This document shows positions 53,981-64,000 of a DNA stretch of 64,000 bases, in pieces (position 1 is the first letter of the stretch; each line of letters starts with the position of its first letter). The notes beneath the pieces are model-generated. The model was not told where the DNA came from. It worked only from the letters and a program-made list of their open reading frames with translations, and did not search any database. The stretch lies in assembly GCF_000143415.4 (NCBI RefSeq), contig NW_003314344.1:574106-638105 (forward strand). The letters run 5' to 3'. Made by a program: the position numbers and the translations under genes. The stretch comes from Selaginella moellendorffii (taxonomy: Eukaryota; Streptophyta; Lycopodiopsida; Selaginellales; Selaginellaceae).

Positions 53981-54875
53981 CATACATATGTGTATGTGTG
54001 AATAAAATGGACCTACAATGTGTATGTAAATGAGGTGGACCTAATTGTATATATGGGTGATCTTGAGCTTGAGCTCTAAATATTGTAGGTAGTGCCAAGT
54101 TAAGCTTGTAACCTCATCCTTAGTATAACACAATCATGTTAAATATGACTTTGAAATTTCTCCTTCTTGTCTTATACTCTTTCTTCCTTCATTATTTTCT
54201 TTTTATTTTTTTACTCCAATTAAGGATTATAGCATATGTGGTTTTCACCTTTTATCCTATAGTGATTTACTATAGGATAATCACAAAGTAGAACTTAAAC
54301 CTTCTATATGCCATGTGTCATATGCCATGAGTCATTTACCAAGTGCCACATGCCACATGTCCAAAGATAGCAAAGCAGAACTTGAGTTTCAGGGCCTTGG
54401 GCCATTAAATGAAAGAACAAAGCCAAATTCCTAAGCTTGTACCCAAGGAGCGAAGGAATTAGAGCATGAAATGATTGTTGAGTATTCAGCCTAAGAAGTG
54501 AAAAGATAGGAGCACTGAGTGATATTGAAACAGTTTTAAAGCTTCAAGCATCCAAATGCCAGGACCAGTATATAAAATAGAGCCAAATAGAGTCTAGTGC
54601 TATTTCAGCATATTGGTGGTTTAATGCGAGGATATAGGTACTCCACTAGCTAGTATGGTATGGAATTTGAGCTTAGCTTTAAGTGTAAATCACAAATTTT
54701 TTCTTTCCAATTTGCTAGTTTACCTTATTTATTTGACCACTATTGCTTTAGCCTTAGTTAAATTCCCTTGCGAAGGTTCCCACCTATTGTACCAGCTATT
54801 ATTTGGTCCTATTTGATTTCAATTATCCATCTATTTATTCCCAATTTCTTTCCCAATCCCCCTCCCTAAATTAGA

Positions 54876-55087
54876 TTGAACTTAAGGTTTGGTTACACTT
54901 CTCACAAGTATAAGCAACTAAGCACACAAAGCTAGCACTTTCATTTCCGCACTAAATCTACCAATCCTTCTATTGTGTATAGATTGAACTTAAAATTTGG
55001 TTACACTTCTCACAAGTATAAACATCTAAGCACACAAAGCCAACACCTCCATTTCCGCATTGAATTTATCAATTCTTCCATTGTGTA
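54876..55087. repeat. Tandem duplication of about 107 bp in the left LTR
   Basis: 54876-54982 and 54984-55087 are about 88% identical (both with G-G-T-T-A-C-A-C-T-T-C-T-C-A-C-A-A-G-T-A). The right LTR has a single copy near 61640. Confidence 0.8.
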
Positions 55088-55316
55088 GACCAGTTATTCC
55101 ATGTGAGGCAACTAGTCATCCACCCGTACCGCAGTCCCACGGTGGATACCTTCGTCTGTGGATACTTCACATAAGAGGAAGGACGTACACATGGATGCCC
55201 AATACGTACAATTTCAAATTTAGGGGTAGGAATATACCTTACTCAAGGGTATATTATATTTTAAGTAGCCATTAATCAATGGGAATCAAACCCGTGCCAT
55301 TTGCTCCGATACTACA

Positions 55317-55937
55317 TGTAACGCACCTTAGCTCTTTCCCCTTAAACCAACTGGAAAAGGGGCAATTACTTGATGAAAGAGCCCTTAGTGACTATTTTAT
55401 CCCTATTTATCCCTCAAGGTTCCAAAGATCCACAGTGACAGTATATTCAAATCTCATCCCATGATCACATGCGCTACAAACAAGACTTGATCATGTGACC
55501 CTCTAAATCCTAAGTTTTAAGTGCATCACTTGCTTCGAAATCCAGGGGGAAACACCATGGCCTAACAACCCAGTATAGGTACCCTTACTCCCCTACTTCC
55601 ATCTTAAAGGGAATGTAATGCACCTTATCTCTCTCTTCTTAACCCAACTGGAAAAAGGGCAATTGCTTGATAAGAGAGCTTTTAGTGGCTATTTTATCCC
55701 TATTTATCTCTCAAGGTTCCAAGGATCCACGGTGACAGTATATCCAAATCTCATCCCATAATCACATGCGCTACACTCACCCCCCCTTATCTCTCTCCTC
55801 TTAAGCCAACTGGAAAAAGGGCAATTGCTTGATGAAAGAGCCCTTAGTGGCTATTTTATCCCCATTTATCCCCCAAGGTTCCAAAGATCTACAGTAACAA
55901 TATATCCAAATCTCATCCCATGATCACATGCGCTACA
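55317..55937 (-). repeat. Three 162-bp LTR-like units, TRIM-sized
   Basis: Units at 55317-55478, 55614-55775 and 55776-55937, each 162 bp. The first two run T-G-T-A-A-T/C-G-C ... G-C-G-C-T-A-C-A. Just before the first is T-G-C-T-C-C-G-A-T-A-C-T-A-C-A, the worn complement of a tRNA-Met primer-binding site, so it looks like the 5' LTR of a small minus-strand element whose internal part is about 55090-55316. Units two and three are directly joined. All sit within the left LTR of the big gypsy. Confidence 0.65.
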
Positions 55938-56298
55938 GCAAAGGCCTAAGCCCTTAGGAAGGAGTGAGGATCAATGAGTTGCACTCAAGTGGGGCACCAC
56001 TCCACTTGAATTAGGAGCACTGCAGTTGGTTTCCCTTTAGGGAGTGGAAGCTTGAGCACTTCCTTGGGTGGCCTCTCCAACACTACTCGAGTCTATGCTC
56101 ACTCTCACGCAAAGTCCCTAAACCCCAGTCTCAACCTCAAGTTCGTTTAGAAACACCACTAACGAGTTCCTTTAAAACTGGTTCTTAGACTTCACTATCG
56201 CTACTATACTTTTGGAACCCCCTACAGCCCTTCCCCCCCCCCCCTCTCTCTAATGGGACAATTACTTTGGGATTTCACCCCATAACCTATATTAATAT

Positions 56299-56535
56299 TT
56301 GGACTCAGTCTTGGACTCGATCTTGGACTTAACCTCGGACTCAGTCTCAGACTCAATCTCAGACCTAATCTTGGACTTGGTCTCGAACTTGGTCTTAGAC
56401 TTAGTCTCAGACCCGATCTCAGATCTCGGACTTAAGCTCGAATTTGGTCTCGGAGTTAGTCTCAGACTCGATCTTGGACTTGGTCTTGAACTTAGTCTTA
56501 GAGTCAGTCTTGGACTCGATCTTAGACTTGGTTTT
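56299..56535. repeat. 12-bp minisatellite (G-A-C-T-Y-G-R-T-C-T-Y-R)n
   Basis: Irregular tandem array of about 19 units. The open frame through it (D-S-V-L-D-S-I-L-D-L) is a product of the repeat, not a gene. The matching array in the other LTR is at 62112-62345. Confidence 0.85.
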
Positions 56536-59500
56536 ATCCAATGAACTCTTTATTATTCCGGTTGTGGTTTTAGGGATCTTTTAGCCTATGACACCTCGGG
56601 GAGTTGGTTTTTTTACAACTCCACCTATAAAAGAAGTTTGATACCCACATTGAACATCTCTTTTTAATCCTTTGACTTGTTGACCATGTTTCTGGGGGCA
56701 ACCCCTTATTTAGCAATGTGCCTAAGTTAGCCTCCCTGGCAAAAAGCTCATGACAATGGGATATAAATGTCCTTATACCCTCACCTTACCATGCTTTAGT
56801 ATAGGGTTAAAACTTGAACCCAACCTTGCTTTACTAAAGAGTTGGGACTTGAACCCAACCTCCCTAGAATATGTCTATGGGTTTGACATCCCTCTCAGGG
56901 AGTCGAGTGTAGCTCTCTATGCATAGTTAACCTAGCTAAATCCATGCTAATTAGCTTACCTTTAGCATGCCTTTGGGTCCCAACATATAATATTGTTTAA
57001 TTTCACAAATAGATACTTTAATTGTAAGTACATAAAGTTTTATTTTGCAAAAATTCCTCCATTAAACTTGCGCATTCACTAGGTTTATCCTTTGGTTCTT
57101 ATGTTGCTTTATAATATAAAAATCCTTTCCACTTCATATAGAACTCCCTCATCTCACATCCTTGTCACTTGCTCTTGCACATATTAAGGATGGCTTTGAC
57201 CTCCTTTTAGATAACCTTAGGTAAAGGTCCTATTTGGTTCTTGTGAACTGGATCTCAAAGTACTGCTTGAGTAAGTTCACTTGGAACATAGTCAGAGGCG
57301 ATAAGCTATTCATACATGCTAGGTAATCCTCAGAACTTGAGCCTCTATATTCTACTAAAAGTATCATTTTGGTAGCATTGAAGCTATCTACTAAAGTGCT
57401 TTTGCCTATAGATTTCTAAGATCATAGGTGAAAACTATGTATGTTACATTGACTAGGGCTAGATAATTAGCATCAAAGTTCTGCTCCTTGGTTCTTGTTT
57501 TTTTTTTTTTTTTTCTGTTCCTCCATTGCTGTGACTAAGCATTAGTATTGACAATCGTAGGTTGCTATATACAATACCATCCAGATGTAATTCGAGCCTC
57601 AATCTCATAATGCCCCACAAACCTGCTTAAGGAACTCAAAATCAATTCTTTTCCAAGAATATATGCATTTTATCTTTAGGTCAACTTTTGATTAATCCCA
57701 CTTAGTAACCTTAGGTTCTTAGTGTTCTTCAGCCACACCTTCTCCCCAAGTTGGAACTTTATGTCCCATCGCTTTTGATTCACATATTTGGTTTAGCTTT
57801 GTTGAGCCCTTTCTAAGGAATCTTTCACTAAATTCCAAATGTTGAATTTTTCTGCTATGAACGCCTCTACTATGGGTAATTTTCCATGATACTTAGCCAC
57901 ATCAAGTTCCACAAGACCTTCAATAGCTCACTTATTGATGACTTTTTATAGACTCACCTCGATATTCAAATGTGATGAATTATTATAACATATTTTCACA
58001 AATCCAAAATAACTTACCCAATCAGTCTAGTCTCTGGAGATATAGCACTACAAATAATCCCCCAACTACTTATTCACCCTTTCCATTTGTCCATCTATCA
58101 AGAAGTGTTATTACCATCAAACTTGACTCAATACCCAATACTTGTTTGTGGGTGATAATCTATATTGAATTTTAACTTGGTGCAATATTGTTCTAAAAAA
58201 GTTCTTTAAAACCTATTGGTGAAGATCTTATCTCAATATGAGATAATTTCTTTTGACCTTCTCCGCACTCAAACCATTTGTTCAAAGAACAATTTTGCCA
58301 TGCTTTTCACATCCACTTTTATTGTGGTGGGTATGAAATATGCCATTTTTGAAAACTAGTCCACCATCACAAAATGTGCTATTTGCACATCATACCAAAA
58401 GGTTGTTGTCAATTTCAAGCTTACATTTTGACTTAGAGCATCTATCACAATATTGCTCTTCCCAAATTTATATAGAATCTCGCAATCAAATTTGGCCAAA
58501 GCATTAGCCCATCAATCCTATTTTCCTCATAGATCAAGTTGTAACAAAAAGTCTTTTATTGCCACATTATCCATGTAAACTTTAAAATGTCTCCCAAGGT
58601 AGTGTCGCTACTCCTTGAGCACCTTGACCACCACAAATAATTCCTTTTCATGGGCAGGCCACATTTATTGAGCTTTGTTCAATTTCTTCGAGAAGAACAC
58701 CATGGGATGGTTGTCTTGCTTTAAAACTACACTTAATACAAAGTCTAAAGCATTCAGTTTTACCTTGAAGTCTTTACTAAAGTTTGGTAACGCTAACACG
58801 AGAGTCTTCCTCAACTTCCTTTTAAGGTGGAAAAATACCACCTCTTATTCCGTTGTCTATACCATTTTCTCTTTTCCTGTTTGGTCTGTTAAAGGCAAGG
58901 TTACTCTTGAATAGTATTTGATAAACTTTCAATAGTAGTTATATACCTCTAAGAACGCCCTTAACTCATCTATATTTAATGGTTGTTCCCATTCCTAAAT
59001 CACTTGGACCTTCTCAAGGTCCACCTTAAGCCTGTCCTTGCCCACCACATGCCCGAGAAAATTTACTTTTTGTTGAGCAAAGTCATATTTGCTATTTTTA
59101 GCATACAACTTATGTTCCCTTAATTTCTCAAACACCATCCTCAACATTTTAGCATGCTCCTATAGTGTCTCACTATAAATCAGGATGTCATCAATGTAGA
59201 TAAGCATGACAGGATTCAAATAGGGTACAAAAATGTGGTTCATTAGCACTAAAAATGTTGCTGATGCATTGTATAATCTAAAGAGCATCACCAAAAACTC
59301 AAAACTTCCATACCTTGTTTAATAAGTTGTTTTGTCGACATTTTTCTCTACTACCCTGATCTGGTATTATCTTGACCTTAGGTCAATCCTCAAGAAGTAT
59401 TTCGCCTTTCCTAACTTGTTGAACAGATCCTTAATCTTTGGTAAAGGGTATTGTATACTTGTTAAGCAACTAGTAGTTTATGCACATGCGCATAGACCCA

Positions 59501-62111
59501 TCTTTCTTTTCACAAATAACACTAGTGTCTCATACAACAACTTGCTCAACTTAATATACACTTTATCCATTAACTCTTTAAGTTAGTGCTTGAGCTCTTT
59601 GAATTCCTTTTCCTTCAACTGATAGGGGGGACAAGCAACCACCTTAACACCCTTGACTAGCTTGATCTTATGTTTTATTGGTCGTGTGGGGGGTAACTCC
59701 ATTGGTAGCTCCTCCATTGCCCTACCTTTAGATCTTAGGCCTCCATCCTAGATTGTTCTCCCTGGGAAATTGCTAATACCACTACATTCCTATTTTGTCT
59801 ATGTAGGGCTATCACAAATCAATTGAACCAATCCATCCCAAAGATCACGTCAAATTTTTCCATGTCCAACACAGTGAAATGCATATCTACTTTCTATATC
59901 TTTACTTCAACTTTTGCTTGTCGAAGTACTTCATCGGTGCTCTAGCTACCTTGAACAAACTCTTTAGTCCTTGGTTCACCTAGTTGCTACACTGTTAGTT
60001 TAGCTTGCCGAACTATGTTTGTAGCCATAAAATTATCTGAAGCACTTGTGTTAATAAGGATTTTAAGAAAGCTACTTTTAAGCTTCCCTTGGAGGGCTAG
60101 TAGATGTCGCGAATGACTTTCTACCAAAGTTGCTCATGTAATGAGGAACTTTGAATTAGGGACTAGATCATGTACTTTAGTTTATATTTCACTTGATTTA
60201 ATGGCCATATTAACTCTTGGCTTCTTCGGGTAAAGACATTCTCTCAAAAAGTGTCCCACTTCACTATAATTAAAGTATATGTTGTTTCCCATACTACAAG
60301 CAGACTTAACATTGTTATTAGTGGGTTTATCCCTTTTCACTTGACTACCCCATGTACTTGCTTGCTGGCCACTGGATTTGCCTTTTCAAAACACTGAGGA
60401 CTCATTTTTAGAGAAATTGTTCTTGAATTTCCTTTTGCTATATGTCCCCTTTGGTTTGGTTTCTTTGCTAATTTAGACTTTAACCCCGTTATGTTCCCCT
60501 TTCGCAAGTTACTATTGAAATGCACCTTAAGAACTACATCTAATGCTTCCTTATAGTTTCTTGGGTTCTAATGCATCACCTCGCCTCGAGCCTAGGTCCA
60601 TAAGCCTAATATAAAGGCATAGAATGCATCCATGTCACCCATATCCATGATAAGGATCCTCTTTACCATGAACATATTCACATACTTTTAAATGGTTCTT
60701 ATTTGTTTCAGCCTACTTAACTCATTCCTTAGATGTAGAGTATTTAGAGGAACATAACTTGCATGGATCCTTACCTTTATCATTTCCTAAGTGGCCATAG
60801 GTCCTTTGTTGGCTTCTGTTGTTCTCCACCAAGACTTAATATTATTTGCCAAGTATGGTTTTGCACATAGAACCTTCTCCAAGCTTGGTAACCACAGCAC
60901 TCGGAAATAATCCTCCATATCGTAAAACCAATCCTTCACCATCTTATAATCGTTCACTCCCTTGAATATTGGTGGGGGGAACTACTTAAGGGATTGATTT
61001 CATATTAGTTTGTTTGACCTTATTTGGTTTTGCCTTAGTCCCCGTCAAAGGGTCCATATGTTCTGCATTACCAACATCTGCAGTTTTTTTGCCTTTTCTT
61101 CCTTTTTTTGTCGTGCTTTAGTTTGCATATGAGGTTCTCCAGTAGGGCATTAGTTTGTGCCAATTGTCCTTTTAGAATATTCAATTAAGCTTTGGATAAC
61201 CAAACCTCACCACTAAACTCTTATTTAGAAGTTTCCTCACTAGAGTCCTCATGCAAAGATTCCTCATCCATAGCTTTTTGTTCAACTAGAAGCTCTAGTT
61301 CCAGAGGAGGTTCCATCTTCGCCTTGGTTATCTTATGCTCTGCTTTAGCAATCTCCCAATAATCTACCTTTAACCTTTGCTAGAATTGAGGAAAAAACTC
61401 TAATACCAAATTGTAAACTATAAATTTTTCCTTTTTAATTTGCCAGCTTACCTCTTTTATTCGACCACCACTATTTTGGCCTTAGTTAAGTTCCCTCGCC
61501 AAGATTCTCACTTATTGTACTAGGTCTTACTTGGTCTTACCTAGTTTCAGTTACTCATTGCACAAGTAATAGAGTGTTAGCCATCCATCCATAGATTCCT
61601 AATTTCTCTTCCAATCCCCCTCCCCAAGTTAGATTAGACTTAAAGTTTGGTTACACTCCCTGCAAGCACAAACAACAAACCACATAAAGCTTCTAGGTTC
61701 CTATCATCTTTTGGTATAACAAAACTTGATGACAGGAGCTTCTAAATCCCAATCCTTGGGTGCATCACTTGCTTCAGGACCCTAGGGGGAAACACCGTGG
61801 CCTAAAAAAAGCCGCAAGATACTCAAGTGGGGCATTACTCCATATGAGCCAAGAGCACTACAATCAATTTCCTTTTTGGAAGTGAGATTTGCTCTTGAGC
61901 ACTTCCTTGGGTGGCCCTTTTAGCACCACCTGTGTCTATGCTCACTCCCACCTAAGACCCCTAAGCCCTAGTCTTAACCTTAAGTCAGTTTGGAAACACC
62001 ATTAGAGAGTTTCTTCAAAACTAGTTCTTGGACCTCATTATTTCTACTATACTTTTGGAACCCCGTACAACCTCAACCTTTACCCCCCTCAGACGATTGT
62101 TTTGGGCTTGT

Positions 62112-62345
62112 ATTCAGACTAGGTCTCAGACTCGATCTAGAACTCGACCTTGGACTTGGTCTCGGACCTGATCTTGCACTTGGTCTCGAACTCGATCTCA
62201 AACTTAGTCTCGGACCTGATCTCAGATTTTAGACTTAGTCTCAAACTCGGTCTCAGACTTGATCTCAGAGTCGGTCTTAGATTGATTATGGACTCGGTCT
62301 CAAACTTAGTCTCAGAGTCAATCTTAGTCTTAATCTCGGTCTCGG
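62112..62345. repeat. 12-bp minisatellite in the right LTR
   Basis: Same G-A-C-T-C-G-R-T-C-T-Y-R units as at 56299-56535, with different order of variants; open in several frames on both strands because of the repeat. Confidence 0.85.
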
Positions 62346-62699
62346 TCTCATCCGATGAACTCTTTATCATTTTAGTCGTGGTTTCAGAGATCCTAGCCAA
62401 CGATATCTTGGGGAGCTGGTTCTTTAGACTAAGTTGGATGTAGAACTAAGATAGGCATACATTCGAGAGCTAAACTATACCTTGAGTTAGTTAGCCATGC
62501 CCAACCTACCCATTATCCCTATTATCCTTACTATACATTTGAAACCCCCCCACCCCCCCCGAAGAATGCACACATTGGGCTTTCACCTTTAATATTAGGA
62601 GTTTGCTAGATTGTGAATTTTGACACGGGAACAACACCATCATGTTTAAGACAATCTCTACATTCCATAAATATACTAAATTAGCAAATCTAGACATTT

Positions 62700-64000
62700 T
62701 CTATAAATAGCTAATGGGACCAAAAGAAACTAACACATGGAGCATGATAGTGAGGGTGTCTTTGATAGACACAGTAAGCTATCACTTAGTGAGTATTGAG
62801 GGACTAAGCTCAATACTATGGGGGTTCCCAACACTAATAAGTGTAAGCTAACAATATGAGTTTCTCATCACTATATCAAGTATGCTTGACTAATAACAAC
62901 TTAAGGTTTCCTTCCTTAGTGCCCTCCTAGTGTAAGTGCACATATGATGACTAGTTTCTCAACTAACTTAGGCGGAAACTTAATAAACAGGAATACTGAC
63001 CTCTTGCCGTTGTAGCAGTAAGAAAAGAATATCTGAAAGGACTAACTAACAAATAACTTTCAATATCCACAATCACATTTGCAACATTCTCCCCTCCTTA
63101 GGAAAAATTGACATCCTCGTCGATGCATACTTTAGTCTAAACCACTGCCAAAAAAACAACTCTAAAAAAAATTCACGATATTCACACTTTATGAGAAATG
63201 AATGAATACCCAAAGCTCTATATCTTTGAATATTCACATTACACTAACGCTCTTCTTCAATCATCTTTAAGATCTAGTATGAAGTCAAATATTAATAAGA
63301 AAAATGACATGAAAAATCAATATCTAAGGAAAATTCCTTATCACTCAAAACAATATTGCCACTTCCACTAACACAAGTGTTAACAATATCAATGCCTGAA
63401 CTTCACACCTTCTCCATCCAACAATCTACTCTAAGTGTTAATAGATTTACCAAAAAACTATAGCAAATAGATGCTATAACCTTTTCCAACACCTCAATGG
63501 GCAAACTCTCAAGAATCAAGGTACTAACTCAGACATGACAGCAAAGTCTTACAGTGATTAATAATGTTTAAAAGTGTTCTTGGAGCGTATTGAATGTTTC
63601 AGTGTGTGAGCTTGAGAGATTTTAGTGTAGCTCATGTTAGATCATACTTTCCACTCTTATTTCTTTCTAGATTCTTGCTGATGGCAGCAATGATGGTTCC
63701 TCCATTTCATATAATGGAAAACCATTGAAAACTAAGTCAAATCTACTTTAATGTTACTACTTGCAAATAGACTAACTTCACTATCAACCACTTTAGGGTT
63801 GATCATCATTTAACTAAACAACATCGTAAATACATTACTCACTATTATATGGATATGATAAAAATTACAATGGCTTAATCATCAATTGAGCAATACCACG
63901 AGCATGCTTGCATTATTACTTCAAAAGTTTATGTGAGTATCAAATGCCAATTTTATTCGACAAAATACCACACCCTATCACTTTGCTGTAGGCGCATGGG
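62700..64000 (-). mobile_element. 3' end of another gypsy-type element, cut by the window end
   Basis: On the minus strand near 63125-63085 the text D-E-D-V-N-F-S-stop-G-G-E-N-V-A-N is the usual end of pol in plant gypsy elements. It overlaps a polypurine tract (A-A-G-G-A-G-G-G-G-A-G-A-A, 63087-63099). A T-G-T-T-G-C LTR start follows at 63086, so the 3' LTR lies leftward to somewhere near 62700 (other edge not fixed). To the right, up to 64000, only AT-rich decayed sequence is seen. Confidence 0.55.

Larger units (their letters stand above)
52110..54200 (+). mobile_element. Old, decayed second copy of the gypsy family at 32744
   Basis: Aligns by eye in the same order as the better-preserved copy: LTR remnant (52130-52220, G-T-A-T-A-T-A-A-A-C-T and A-C-T-C-A-C-A-T-T), leader, start of gag (52435-52620, with G-A-T-G-A-T-A-T-G-C-A-C-T-A-T-T-G-G), zinc-knuckle region (about 53455-53520) and protease region (53700-54110, G-G-G-T-G-A-T-C-T-T-G-A-G-C-T-T-G-A-G). 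Differences are overwhelmingly C-to-T and G-to-A. It lacks pol and a 3' LTR. Two Cassandra pieces interrupt it. Confidence 0.75.
54684..62425 (-). mobile_element. Large decayed Ty3/gypsy element, minus orientation
   Basis: Long LTR-like repeats at both ends: about 54684-56620 (enlarged by other insertions) and 61412-62425, both starting T-G-T-A-A-A on the plus strand. Next to the right LTR is a primer-binding site for initiator tRNA-Met, read on the minus strand as T-G-G-T-A-T-T-A-G-A-G-T (61397-61408, two transitions from perfect). Minus-strand coding remains: gag near 60970-60720 (F-K-G-V-N-D-Y-K-M-V-K-D-W-F-Y) and a worn zinc knuckle near 60265. Reverse transcriptase follows, with [13 protein letters not shown] at about 59210-59170 and Q-K-V-N-F-L-G-H-V-V-G near 59065. 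Stops are frequent. Probably long inactive. Confidence 0.8.

Noticed and set aside
56299-56544. 81-residue D-S-V-L-D-S-I-L-D-L frame as a repeat protein
   Set aside because: The open frame is a product of a 12-bp minisatellite in an LTR and is open in other frames too.

Overview
The window is nuclear DNA of a land plant. Genes have many very short introns (about 43-60 nt) with GT-AG borders. Plant-specific families are present: respiratory burst oxidase, many-repeat PPR proteins, an F-box protein and a plant-type mitochondrial processing peptidase. The mobile elements are plant Ty3/gypsy and Cassandra-type elements. Compact intron style, intronless PPR genes and the presence of a USP9X-like protease suggest a lycophyte such as Selaginella; this is inference from style and gene content, not from a database match.

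Layout. 1-4790 is AT-rich and holds only decayed coding remains (an inverted PPR pseudogene and two degenerate unknown genes). 4793-9500 holds two divergent paralogues of a membrane-anchored sugar-nucleotide-epimerase-like protein, one intact and one frameshifted, with an unrecognised spliced gene between them, then a secreted aspartic protease carrying a 1-nt frameshift. 9590-9965 holds scrambled PPR fragments. 10199-20093 (minus) is one large gene for a USP9X/USP24-like ubiquitin-specific protease. 20535-24016 (minus) is a complete respiratory burst oxidase (RBOH). 24957-26991 (minus) is an SMP-C2 membrane-contact-site protein; it shares a 127-bp promoter with the divergent mitochondrial processing peptidase alpha gene (27119-29345, plus). 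An intronless F-box gene (29658-30629) and a small spliced gene for a secreted cysteine-containing peptide (30747-31202) follow.

32744-45148 is a nest of transposons. A Ty3/gypsy element with 172-177-bp LTRs has been hit by (i) a complete Cassandra TRIM whose LTRs carry a 5S-rRNA-derived segment, (ii) an inverted solo Cassandra LTR with perfect target duplication, and (iii) a 6.74-kb element with 24-bp perfect terminal inverted repeats and a 4-bp ACAT target duplication. This last element carries two genes of its own, one encoding a ParB/sulfiredoxin-fold-like protein, and at least nine copies of a GGCC-centred palindrome that fall mostly in introns. I could not assign it to a known superfamily; it is the best candidate here for something undescribed.

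46527-50489 returns to genes: a 673-residue disordered basic protein and a divergent, intact intronless PPR gene, paralogous to the pseudogene at 1-700. From 50800 to the end the sequence is AT-rich and made of old, transition-decayed LTR elements: a second copy of the same gypsy family with two more Cassandra insertions, a large minus-strand gypsy with LTRs at about 54684 and 61412, a cluster of three 162-bp LTR-like units, and the 3' end of another gypsy running off the window.
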